Program-made: the position numbers and the translations under genes
In this document: positions 45,335 through 54,370 of the stretch, in pieces
Numbering within the stretch: the stretch's first letter is position 1
How the letters are laid out: every line of letters begins with the position of its first letter
Source: Kitasatospora sp. MAA19
GTDB taxonomy: Bacteria; Actinomycetota; Actinomycetes; Streptomycetales; Streptomycetaceae
Length of the DNA stretch: 64,000 nucleotides
NCBI RefSeq assembly: GCF_029894125.1
Contig: NZ_JARXYZ010000001.1
Location: 434,001-498,000, forward strand
Reading direction: 5' to 3'
The notes under the pieces: model-generated
Told to the model about the DNA's origin: nothing
Seen by the model: only the letters and a program-made list of their open reading frames with translations
The model's database searches: none

Positions 45335-45656
45335 GGCGACCTCCGGTGCTGGAGCGTTGTGCGGGAGTCTCCCGCGGGGCGGTCCGGGCGAAACCCGCCC
45401 GAACCGGTGCGTCCGTTCGGGGGCACGGAGTAACCAGGAATGGATCTTGGATAACGAAGGTGAAACTTAAACCGATCTTGCAATTATCGATAGATTTTGA
45501 CGATAAACCTTATATTCGAAGGATTTTGCCGAGTGAACCGCATGAGAGTGATTGCAGGGAGGTCGTCCCTGTGCTGCAATGAGCCACTATCGGGCAGATC
45601 GGAGTGCTTCGCTCCGGATGCCCTTTCTGTGCATTGACTCGGGCTGGGGGATGGAC
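45335..45656. other. Long, AT-rich control region upstream of ssgR
   Basis: 322 bp between the divergent NUDIX and ssgR genes. From about 45445 to 45545 the A+T content is far above the surroundings, with two near-copies of ATCGATA/ACGATA 14-15 bp apart (45487-45506). Then follow a stem-loop at 45551-45580 and a smaller hairpin CGGAG-N7-CTCCG at about 45600-45616. This is typical of a developmentally regulated promoter with several inputs; I recognise no exact box. Confidence 0.55.
45551..45580 (+). promoter_or_regulatory. Bulged hairpin in the ssgR leader
   Basis: ATTGCAGGGA (45551-45560) pairs with TCCCTG (45566-45571) and, across a bulge, with CAAT (45577-45580); alternatively ATTGCAG pairs directly with CTGCAAT (45574-45580). 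Two competing stems about 75 bp before the start could act as operator or RNA switch. Confidence 0.4.
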
Positions 45657-46490
45657 GTGGCCATGGATCAGATCGCAGAGCCGTCCAGGACGGTCCGCGC
45701 CGGGCGCGTCGCCAGGTCGCCGGCGCCCACCTCGCCGCCGGGCAAGAAGGGCCGCGGCCCCACCCTGATCGGCTCCGTCCAGCGGGCGCTGCGGCTGCTG
45801 GAGGCGGTCGGGGGCTTCCGGCAGGGCGCGACCGCCAAACAACTGGCCCGCGCCGCCGGGCTGCCGCTCGGCACCGCGTACCACCTGCTGCGGACCCTCA
45901 CCCACGAGGGCTACCTCCGGAGGGTCGACGGCCGGTTCGTCTACGGGGAGTCGGTGGACGGCATAGGTCGGGCCGAAGGCCGGCAGACCGACCGGTACGA
46001 CCTGCGGGCGCGGATGCAGCGGTTACGGGACGACGTCGGGGCCGCCGTCTACTTCGCGCTCTACCGGGACGGTGAGATCCACGTGGTGGACATCGTCGAC
46101 GACCCCGGCCGTCCCGCCGTCGAACCCTGGGCCGACCTCCGGGCCACCGCCCACGCGCACGCCATCGGCCAGTGCCTGCTCGGCCAACTGCCCGAGGAGG
46201 AGCGCCGCGACCACCTCGCCCGCCACCCGCCGACCGGGCTCACCCCCTCCACCCTCACCAGCGGGGCCGCCGTGCTCCGCCGCCTCGCTTCCCTGCGGCC
46301 GACCATGCCCGTCCTGGAGCGCCAGGAGTACGCGCTCGGCACCGTCTGCGCGGCCGTCCCCATCACCATCGGGCCGGTGGTCGCCACCATCGCCCTTTCG
46401 CTGCCGGTCGAACAGGCCGACCGGCTGACCGTCGCCGCCGGCCAACTGCGGCGCAGCGTGGGCGCGATGAGCCCGTCGTTCGTCCTCTGA
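45657..46490 (+). CDS. ssgR: IclR-family regulator SsgR
   Basis: A 277-residue regulator. After a basic, low-complexity head comes the IclR winged helix (about 40-105: LIGSVQRALRLLEAVGGFRQ, LARAAGLPLGTAYHLLRTL) and the effector domain (about 125-275) with VYFALYRDGEIHVVDIVDD and GTVCAAVPITIGP. Its place directly before an ssgA gene identifies it as SsgR, the activator of ssgA in sporulating streptomycetes. The GTG at 45657 has GGGGGA at good spacing; ATGs at 45651 and 45663 are in frame. Confidence 0.88.
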   Translation: MAMDQIAEPSRTVRAGRVARSPAPTSPPGKKGRGPTLIGSVQRALRLLEAVGGFRQGATAKQLARAAGLPLGTAYHLLRTLTHEGYLRRVDGRFVYGESVDGIGRAEGRQTDRYDLRARMQRLRDDVGAAVYFALYRDGEIHVVDIVDDPGRPAVEPWADLRATAHAHAIGQCLLGQLPEEERRDHLARHPPTGLTPSTLTSGAAVLRRLASLRPTMPVLERQEYALGTVCAAVPITIGPVVATIALSLPVEQADRLTVAAGQLRRSVGAMSPSFVL

Positions 46491-46737
46491 CCCTCCTTGC
46501 GTCAGCACGGATCCCGTTCGTTCACCATTTGAAAAAGCACACCTTGTCCACTACGTGCCCAAACATGGACGATGAGGATCGAACGGGGATTGGTTGCACA
46601 AAACCGTCAAAAAGGCCGGACGACCCACCCAGCCGCCCTCATCCCACATCCCAGCGAAATGTCAGCGAACTGCATGTCCGACCGCCGGCGGACCCACAGC
46701 ACGCCAACGGTCGGGCAGAACGAGAGGTACTGGCGCC

Positions 46738-47163
46738 ATGCAGCAGAGCACAGTCCAGGGTCACCTGGTGATGAACCTCGTGGTCTCGCACGAGCTCTCC
46801 TTCCGCATCGTGGTGGCCCTGGAGTACGACCCCGGTGACCCCTACGCCCTCCGGTTCACCTTCCACCTGCCCGGCGACGAACCCGTCACCTGGGTGTTCG
46901 CACGCGAGCTGCTGCTCGACGGCTTCAGTCGGCCCTCCGGCGAGGGCGACGTGCACATCCACCCGATCGACGGGGAGCTCGCGGAGGTCTGCATCGTGCT
47001 GCACTCCCCCGACGGGGACGCCCTGCTGCGGGCCTCGGCGCCGCCGCTGATCGCCTTCCTGACCCGCACCGACCGGCTGGTGCCGATGGGTCAGGAGATC
47101 ACCGGGAGGGAACTCGACGCCCAGCTCGCGGACATCCTCAGGGGATGTGAGAACGCGGGGTGA
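46738..47163 (+). CDS. ssgA: SsgA, sporulation-specific cell division activator
   Basis: A 141-residue SsgA-like protein (family unique to sporulating actinomycetes). Conserved parts: VSHELSFRIVVALEYDPGDP, YALRFTFHLPGDEPVTWVFA, RELLLDGFSRPSGEGDVHI and a C-terminal end CENAG like that of SsgA. It helps place FtsZ through SsgB and promotes sporulation septa. The ATG at 46738 follows GAGAGG at eleven bases. The 247-bp AT-richer gap after ssgR should hold its own promoter, the expected target of SsgR. Confidence 0.92.
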   Translation: MQQSTVQGHLVMNLVVSHELSFRIVVALEYDPGDPYALRFTFHLPGDEPVTWVFARELLLDGFSRPSGEGDVHIHPIDGELAEVCIVLHSPDGDALLRASAPPLIAFLTRTDRLVPMGQEITGRELDAQLADILRGCENAG

Positions 47164-47186
47164 GCGGCCGCGCCGCCACCACCGAC

Positions 47187-47227
47187 GAGGGGCCCGCGCC
47201 GGGTGGACCACCCGGCGCGGGCCCCTC
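47187..47227. terminator. Strong bidirectional terminator
   Basis: A 19-20-bp perfect stem (47187-47206 with 47208-47227, three-base loop) starts 24 bp after ssgA and 29 bp from the end of the convergent membrane protein gene. Confidence 0.88.
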
Positions 47228-47255
47228 TCGTGTGCGGTCTCGTGTCCGACCGGGC

Positions 47256-47636
47256 TCAGTCGTCGTCCAGGGCCAGGTGCAGGCCCCAGGAGACCAGGCT
47301 GATGATCAGCGAGCCGAGCAGCGCCGGCACGAAGCCGGTGACGTGGAAGTCCAGGTTCAGCTTCCCCGACGCCCAGGAGGTCAGCCAGAGCATCAGGGCG
47401 TTGATCACGAAGGTGATCAGGCCCAGGGTGAGGATGAACAGCGGGAACGAGAACAGCTTCACGACCGGCTTGATCAGGAAGTTGACCACGCCGAAGACCA
47501 GGGCGACGGCGACCACCGTCAGGGCCTTGTGCTGCCAGTCGGCCTTGCCGTCGGTGAGTTGGATACCGTTGACGATCCAGGCGGCGACCCAGATGGCCAC
47601 CGCGTTGATCAGTGTCTTGATGAGGAAACCCTTCAT
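47256..47636 (-). CDS. Phage holin family (PF04020-like) small membrane protein
   Basis: A 126-residue protein with four hydrophobic segments and the family pattern GFLIKTLINAVAIWVAAW, VFGVVNFLIKPVVKLFSFPL and LTLGLITFVINALMLWL. Despite the family name these proteins are common in bacterial chromosomes and need not be viral. The ATG at 47636 gives MKGFLIK; upstream codons lie in tandem repeats. Function unknown. Confidence 0.85.
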   Translation of the reverse strand: MKGFLIKTLINAVAIWVAAWIVNGIQLTDGKADWQHKALTVVAVALVFGVVNFLIKPVVKLFSFPLFILTLGLITFVINALMLWLTSWASGKLNLDFHVTGFVPALLGSLIISLVSWGLHLALDDD

Positions 47637-47720
47637 GACGCCCAAGCCTGGCAGGCGCCGCCGCCCCGGGGGAAGCTCTCCTCGGCCATGTTGATGCCGG
47701 TGGTGTTGAATGCCCCTGGC

Positions 47721-47832
47721 GGAGGGCAGCCCGGAATGCGGACCGGAGGCAGCCCGGACGCGGACCGGAGGCAGCCCGGACGCGGCTCGGAGGCAGCCCG
47801 GACGCGGCTCGGAGGCGGCTCGGAGGCGGACC
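47721..47832. repeat. 22-bp tandem repeats before the cupin gene
   Basis: GGAGGCAGCCCGGACGCGG(A/C)(C/T)C-type units start at 47721 (24 bp), 47745, 47767 and 47789, then shorten to 11-bp units (GGAGGCGGCTC). They fill the gap between the divergent membrane-protein and cupin genes where promoters should be. Confidence 0.88.
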
Positions 47833-47876
47833 GGAATGCGGCCCGGAAAGCGGACGGACGAAGGAGGAGGGCAGCG

Positions 47877-48194
47877 GTGCAGCTGTTCCGGCTGGACGAA
47901 CTGGACACCGAACGCGCGGCCAACGACGGCGCGTACCTGCGCTTCCTGCGCGAACCGCGGATGTCCGCCGGGCTCTACGCGCTCTCCCCCGGCGACACCG
48001 ACCCGCAGACCGCGCACGACCAGGACGAGATCTACCAGGTGATCAGCGGCCGCGCCGAACTGACCGTCGGCGCCGAGACCGCCACCGTCGGGCGCGGCAC
48101 CGTCGTCTACGTCCCGGCCGGCACCCCGCACCGCTTCCACCACATCACCGAGGAGCTCCGGGTGCTGGTGGTGTTCTCCCCGCCGGAGGCCTGA
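47877..48194 (+). CDS. Cupin domain protein
   Basis: A 105-residue single-domain cupin. Metal-binding motif 1 is HDQDEIYQVISGRAEL (one His replaced by Asp/Gln spacing) and motif 2 is PAGTPHRFHHI. The fold is found in isomerases and sensors; no substrate can be named. The GTG at 47877 has GGAGGAGG six to eight bases upstream. Its stop lies in the first unit of a 16-bp repeat array. Confidence 0.87.
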   Translation: MQLFRLDELDTERAANDGAYLRFLREPRMSAGLYALSPGDTDPQTAHDQDEIYQVISGRAELTVGAETATVGRGTVVYVPAGTPHRFHHITEELRVLVVFSPPEA

Positions 48195-48284
48195 CCGCCC
48201 AGGGTCACGACCGCCCAGGGGCCTGACCGCCCAGGGGCCTGACCGTTGAAGGGCCTGACCGTCCAGGGGCCTGACCGTCTAGGG
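48189..48284. repeat. Six 16-bp tandem repeats between cupin and tenA
   Basis: GCCTGACCGCCCAGGG-type units start at 48189, 48205, 48221, 48237, 48253 and 48269. The first contains the cupin TGA; the last ends eight bases before the tenA ATG, so the array forms the whole tenA leader. Confidence 0.9.
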
Positions 48285-48292
48285 TCCTGGGC

Positions 48293-48961
48293 ATGAGCAA
48301 GAGCCTGACGGAAGAACTCTGGGCGGCCATCGAGCCGGTGTACGCCGAGATCCTCGCCCACCCCTTCATCGGCGGCCTCACCGACGGCACCCTGCCGCGC
48401 GCGGCCTTCCGCCACTTCGTCGTCCAGGACTCGCACTACCTGCGTGACTACGCCCGCGCGCTCGCCGTCTGCGCCGCCAAGGCGCCCGGCGAGGAGGACG
48501 TGCGGGCCTTCGCCGACGACGCGGTCGGCGCGCTGGCCGCCGAGCAGGGCATGCACGCCGAGTTCCTGACCGCCTTCGGTGGCAGCGCCGAACAGGCCGC
48601 CGCCGAGCCGGTGCTGCCCACCACTCGCGCCTACACCAGTTACCTGCTGGCCACCGTCTACGGCGGCTCCTTCGCCGAGGCCGTCGGCGCGGTGCTGCCC
48701 TGCTACTGGATCTACGCCCGGGTCGGCGAGGCGCTGCTCGCCCAGGGCTCCCCCGACCCGCTGTACGCCAAGTGGATCGCCACCTACGGCGACGAGGCCT
48801 TCCAGTCCGTCGTCCGCCGGGTGCTGGCACTCACCGACCGGCTCGGCGAGGAGATCTCCCCGGCCGAGCGGCGCCGGGTCGTCGAGCACTTCACGACCAC
48901 CTCGCGCTACGAGTGGATGTTCTGGGACGCGGCCTGGCGCGGGGAACGCTGGCCGGTCTGA
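48293..48961 (+). CDS. tenA: TenA-family thiaminase II (thiamine salvage)
   Basis: A 222-residue all-helical enzyme that hydrolyses aminopyrimidine breakdown products of thiamine for reuse. Active-site Cys in VGAVLPCYWIYARVG (about residue 143), the start ELWAAIEPVYAEILAHPFI, FVVQDSHYLRDYARAL and the C-terminal ATYGDEAFQSVV and FTTTSRYEWMFWDAAW are all family marks. It lies 0.8 kb before thiC, which makes the same pyrimidine de novo. Its leader consists of tandem repeats with only AGGG as ribosome site. Confidence 0.92.
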   Translation: MSKSLTEELWAAIEPVYAEILAHPFIGGLTDGTLPRAAFRHFVVQDSHYLRDYARALAVCAAKAPGEEDVRAFADDAVGALAAEQGMHAEFLTAFGGSAEQAAAEPVLPTTRAYTSYLLATVYGGSFAEAVGAVLPCYWIYARVGEALLAQGSPDPLYAKWIATYGDEAFQSVVRRVLALTDRLGEEISPAERRRVVEHFTTTSRYEWMFWDAAWRGERWPV

Positions 48962-49327
48962 CCAGCTCATGGCCGGGTGGGCCCAGGGCCGGGGCGGTCA
49001 GGGTCGGTGACGGTGGTGGTGGCGGAGCGGTTGTGCGTGCCTGGATCCCCCAAGTAGCCGTGGTGCAGGGGTAGTTCCGGAGAGTCCGGTATCTCGTGGA
49101 CGCGTGGGGCCGGCCCGGGTCGCAGGTCGCTCCGGGGATTTCCCGGGGGCCTTCCCGGAGGTCCGGGCGGGGTCTTTCCCCGGGGCCCGGGTCGGGGTGA
49201 TCTAGGGGTTCTCTCCGGGCCGTCGGGCCTCGTTACGGCACTGGCGCCACCGTACGATCGAAGTACCGAAGCAAGCGGGATGCGGCACCGGACGGCAGCC
49301 GACCCCACGGGGAGAGAAGGAACAGAC
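48962..49327. other. Intergenic region before the DUF5326 gene
   Basis: 366 bp, GC-rich, with runs such as CGGTGGTGGTGGCGG and a stretch of GGGGCC-type words. No tRNA, hairpin or coding frame could be supported. Confidence 0.4.
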
Positions 49328-49528
49328 ATGGCTGAGCTCTGGAAGTCGCTGCCCGCCTGGGTGCGCAACATCGTCATCCCGGTGCTGGTCCTGGTGCTGC
49401 TCTGGAACATCGTGGGATTCGTCTTCGGCGTCGTCGGCGCGCTGCTGAGCATAGTGATCAAGGTGCTGGTGGTCGTCGGTATCGCGGCCGCCGTGGTGGT
49501 CCTGGTGAAGAAGGCCGCCAAGGGCTGA
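49328..49528 (+). CDS. DUF5326 small membrane protein
   Basis: A 66-residue protein: an amphipathic start MAELWKSLPAWVRN, then two adjacent hydrophobic helices (VIPVLVLVLLWNIVGFVFGV, IVIKVLVVVGIAAAVVVLV) and a Lys-rich end. AAGGA lies seven bases before the ATG. Function unknown. Confidence 0.82.
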   Translation: MAELWKSLPAWVRNIVIPVLVLVLLWNIVGFVFGVVGALLSIVIKVLVVVGIAAAVVVLVKKAAKG

Positions 49529-49531
49529 GGG

Positions 49532-49580
49532 AACGCCCGAGGCCCGGCACCCCGTCGCGGGGTGCCGGGCCTCGGGCGTT
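49532..49580 (+). terminator. Terminator, 22-bp perfect stem
   Basis: Arms 49532-49553 and 49559-49580 pair over 22 bp around GTCGC. The outer 12 bp (GAACGCCCGAGG / CTCGGGCGTT) are the same as in the terminator at 913-961. Confidence 0.9.
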
Positions 49581-49690
49581 TCGGCGTGCTGCCACCGGCT
49601 GTCGGATCCCCTCCGTGGACCCCCTCTGGACCTGCGGCGATCGGCTCGCTACCGTGTTGGGCGTCGTGTGCAGGCAACACCGCCTGTGGA

Positions 49691-51622
<1,932 letters not shown>

Positions 51623-51634
51623 CCCAGGACACCT

Positions 51635-51667
51635 GAGCGCCGCCCCGATCACCTCGGGGCGGCGCTC
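51635..51667 (+). terminator. Terminator after thiC
   Basis: A 14-bp perfect stem (51635-51648 with 51654-51667) with a 5-base loop, 13 bp after the stop. Confidence 0.88.
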
Positions 51668-51819
51668 TGCTGTCTCCGGGGCTGCCTCCGGGCACCCGAA
51701 ATCCCGTGGACGAGGCGGGCGGCCGGGTGCTGCCATGGTGGGACGGTTCTCCGTGCTGGAAATGGGAAACCTGTCGTACCGTCATAGTGGCTGCGCAGAG
51801 CTGGTTTTGGGGGAATCGC

Positions 51820-53172
51820 ATGGTCAGGTCAGTGGCGAAGGCGGGAGCGTTCGTGACGCTCGCGGCACTCTCACTCACCGCGTGTGGAGGTTCGTCGGGT
51901 CCAGGTGATCCCAAGGAGTCCCGGACGCAGACCTCGGCTGCCGTGCCGTCCCAGTCCGCCGTGCCGTCCCGGTCTGCCGCGCCGGCCAAACCGATTCCGG
52001 CGGCGTTCGACAGTACAAGGGGATGGGAGGTCGAGGCGGGCAAGGACGGGAACCTGCGTGGTCCGGCTGTCGCATCCGACGCGGGACTGATCCTGTTCCG
52101 TTCGATCTCCGAGGACACGAAGACCGCGAGCGTCCTCGCCTACGACGCGAAGACCGGCGCGATCCGCTGGCGGAGCAAGCCGGTCGCGAATCCCACGCGC
52201 GACAGCCTGGACGCCGACGCCATGGTGTTCGTCACGCACAAGGCCGGTAAGGAATACGCGGTCCTCGCGGTCACGGGTAGCGAAGGCGGGGACGGCGTGA
52301 ACCGGGCGAGCGGCGTCACACGGCTTGCCGCGTACGACACGGCGTCCAGCGGTGAGGCGGCGCCGGTCAAGGAGACCACGGTCCCGGACCAGGCCACCGG
52401 TTACGGCGTTCAGCGCGACGGCGGCCTCACCGCGGTGCAACTGGGCCGGTCCACGGCCGTGGTGGACGTGCTCTCGGGCCAGGTCACCACGTACGACCGG
52501 AACAACGCCGCCCTGAACGCCCCCAAGCCCTGCGAGCTGGACTTCGGCTCCTGCAACACCAGTACGGGCGTCACAGCGCTGACCCCGGCCGGCCCGCTGG
52601 TTCAGGGCCGGGGCGCCTTCTGGGCGCTCGGCGGCTGGTTCAGCGGCGACGTGGTACCCGCAGGGGCGAGCGCCATCGTGGGCTCCAGCACAGTGACGGC
52701 CTACGGATCACCCGATGGCCATGTCGTGGCCGCGTGGCCGCCCACCGGGCACGACAACGACAGGTCCGTCTGGGCCGTGCACGACGGCGGGACCGGCCAA
52801 GTGCTCGCCACGGTCGAGTGCACGGGGAAGAAGGCCACGCCCCGACTGTCGTCCGACGGCCGCTACCTGATCGCCGACTTCGCGGTCTTCGACCTGCAGG
52901 CGAAGAAGGGCTACTGCTTCGAGGCGACCGGCGCCCGCAACCCCGTTCAACTGACCACGGTGGACAAGGACGGAACGGCGTACGGCAACGCCAAGACACC
53001 CGACCAGAACACCGGCGGCCTGAGCGATACACCGACCTCGGTCGTCCTGGCCACCGGCCAGGCATCCGCGCTCCCGGCCGGGACACTCGTCCCGGACCTG
53101 ATCGGTGCGGACGCCGCGGTCTTCGGCACCGACACCGGCATCGGCCCGGTCCTCGTCTACCCGCGGCGCTGA
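51820..53172 (+). CDS. Secreted lipoprotein with beta-propeller-like repeats
   Basis: A 450-residue exported protein. Signal peptide and lipobox: [20 protein letters not shown], with the lipidated Cys about residue 21. A Ser/Ala/Pro spacer follows, then repeated blade-like segments such as [28 protein letters not shown] and [16 protein letters not shown], like PQQ/WD propellers. I do not recognise a named family. The ATG at 51820 has GGGGGAA six bases upstream. Codon use is somewhat less GC-biased than neighbours (ACA, CTT, TCA codons). It is the only gene between thiC and the first tail copy, so it looks like imported cargo. Confidence 0.8.
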   Translation: MVRSVAKAGAFVTLAALSLTACGGSSGPGDPKESRTQTSAAVPSQSAVPSRSAAPAKPIPAAFDSTRGWEVEAGKDGNLRGPAVASDAGLILFRSISEDTKTASVLAYDAKTGAIRWRSKPVANPTRDSLDADAMVFVTHKAGKEYAVLAVTGSEGGDGVNRASGVTRLAAYDTASSGEAAPVKETTVPDQATGYGVQRDGGLTAVQLGRSTAVVDVLSGQVTTYDRNNAALNAPKPCELDFGSCNTSTGVTALTPAGPLVQGRGAFWALGGWFSGDVVPAGASAIVGSSTVTAYGSPDGHVVAAWPPTGHDNDRSVWAVHDGGTGQVLATVECTGKKATPRLSSDGRYLIADFAVFDLQAKKGYCFEATGARNPVQLTTVDKDGTAYGNAKTPDQNTGGLSDTPTSVVLATGQASALPAGTLVPDLIGADAAVFGTDTGIGPVLVYPRR

Positions 53173-53271
53173 CCTTGCCACGGCACGCCGAACCGTCCCC
53201 GAGTCGCGCCCCGATGCCGCCCAGAAGGCATCACGTCGGCGCATTCAGACGCGATGTGCCGGTTTCGGACT

Positions 53272-53437
53272 GAAGTTGTCGTCGATGAAGATCAGTCAGA
53301 AGATCCGCGACGAGCACGGCGACGGCTCCACCGCCGTGGACACCGGGTACGACGCGGAGGCCGTGGCCGGCATGCAGGCCAAGTCAGAGGAGTTCGCGGA
53401 GCACGGCAACCGGGTGTACCTCCCGCTCGCCGACTGA
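53272..53437 (+). pseudogene. thiC 3'-tail copy 1 (complete to stop)
   Basis: From GAAGTTGTCGTCGATGAAG, a mutated form of the thiC sequence GAAGTTCTGCTCG, an open frame runs 50 codons: [18 protein letters not shown], then [15 protein letters not shown] and [10 protein letters not shown], stop. This is a family-type ThiC end without the enzyme. It has no ribosome site of its own, and the cysteine of FCS is changed (SS). A 16-bp hairpin follows. Confidence 0.85.
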
Positions 53438-53449
53438 CACCGCAAACCG

Positions 53450-53496
53450 TACGGGCGGCCGTTCCGGGGATTGATGCCCTGGAACGGCCGCCCGTA
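53450..53496 (+). terminator. Hairpin after tail copy 1
   Basis: A 16-bp perfect stem (53450-53465 with 53481-53496) and 15-base loop, 13 bp after the tail stop, the same spacing as after the resident thiC. Confidence 0.8.
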
Positions 53497-53506
53497 TGTT
53501 GTCAGC

Positions 53507-53730
53507 TCAGGTGCCCGGCCATGGGGTGCTGGGGCCGTTCACCGACCGGCCACTGATCTTCCGGTCTTCGAGCGGGATGAGGACGTGTGCCGGGACATCG
53601 CCACACCGACGAGTCCCTTGATCGGGGCGCCGGTAGAGCCGGTCGTCGTTGTCGGCCATCATGCCGTGGATCGGACAGCCCTCGGCGGAGTCCCCCGGAG
53701 TGTCTTGATCAACTCTTCGCGTGCCGCCAT
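53507..53730 (-). CDS. Two tiny overlapping frames, possible broken gene
   Basis: On the minus strand MAAREELIKTLRGTPPRAV (53659-53730, 23 residues, GAGAG upstream) overlaps by ATGA a second frame (53507-53662, 51 residues) beginning MMADNDDRLYRRPDQGTRR. They may be one gene split by a frameshift, or chance frames. No family recognised. This is the only coding candidate between tail copies 1 and 2 (346 bp). Confidence 0.25.
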
Positions 53731-53783
53731 GTGCGGGTTCTCTCAATAGATCAGGCAGGCAGCGGATCAGCCGATGCCGCTTG

Positions 53784-53935
53784 ATGAAGATCAGTCAGAA
53801 GATCCGCGACGAGCGCGGCGACGGCTCCACCGTGGTGGCCACCGAGTTCGACGCCGAGGCCGTGGCCGGCATGCGGGCCATGTCCGAGGAGTTCAAGGCC
53901 CAGGAGGCCGGGTCCACCTCCCGCTCGCCGACTGG
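53784..53935 (+). pseudogene. thiC 3'-tail copy 2 (decayed, chimeric)
   Basis: Starts [18 protein letters not shown] like the other copies, then reads [12 protein letters not shown] like the resident thiC rather than [11 protein letters not shown] small deletion after KAQEAG shifts the frame so that the final CTCCCGCTCGCCGACTG is still visible but read as SRSPTG, and TGA has become TGG. The left side (GCCGCTTGATG) has lost the FCS codons. Confidence 0.85.
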
Positions 53936-54370
53936 CGGCAGGTGCCGAGGGCGATGGGCTGGGATCCCGGAAGGGGTGTCCGGCGCAGCGCCGCCGGGAC
54001 GTGGCCAAGAGGAAAAACGTTACTGCTGTGGCGCCGGTGACGGCCTGGGCAGCCGGCGGCGGACGGCGGACGCGGAGGGAGCCCGGCATTCGGCATGCAG
54101 GCGAACGACATGCTGGAGCGGGGGAAATTCCGCGATCGGCGCTGGTGCATCACTCCGTTGCATCTTTACCAGGCTCTTCTTTTTATGTTGTCGTAGCACG
54201 GTGTAGCGAGTCGGTGACTCCCCATCACTTCGCCTGGCTGGCAGTCGCTTTTCGTGGCCCCTCCGGCGCGAGTGCGAGGGCGTGTTGCCGGACCGGGAAC
54301 TCACCAGCGGTGCTCTGAATCCCCTCTTCGGGTGACGGAGTTCAGTGGCGACAAGAAAGGTCTTTGTCCT
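53936..54370. other. Non-coding stretch before the collagen-like gene
   Basis: 435 bp with lower GC than average, including a CTTCTTTTTATGTTGTCG-like AT-rich part near 54175-54196 that may be promoter. No protein, RNA or hairpin could be supported. Confidence 0.4.

Noticed and set aside
47256-47636. Prophage remnant because of the holin family name
   Set aside because: No other phage genes nearby; the family is common in normal chromosomes.
53721-54206. 161-codon frame running through tail copy 2
   Set aside because: After the tail the frame is shifted and the remainder lacks coding character.
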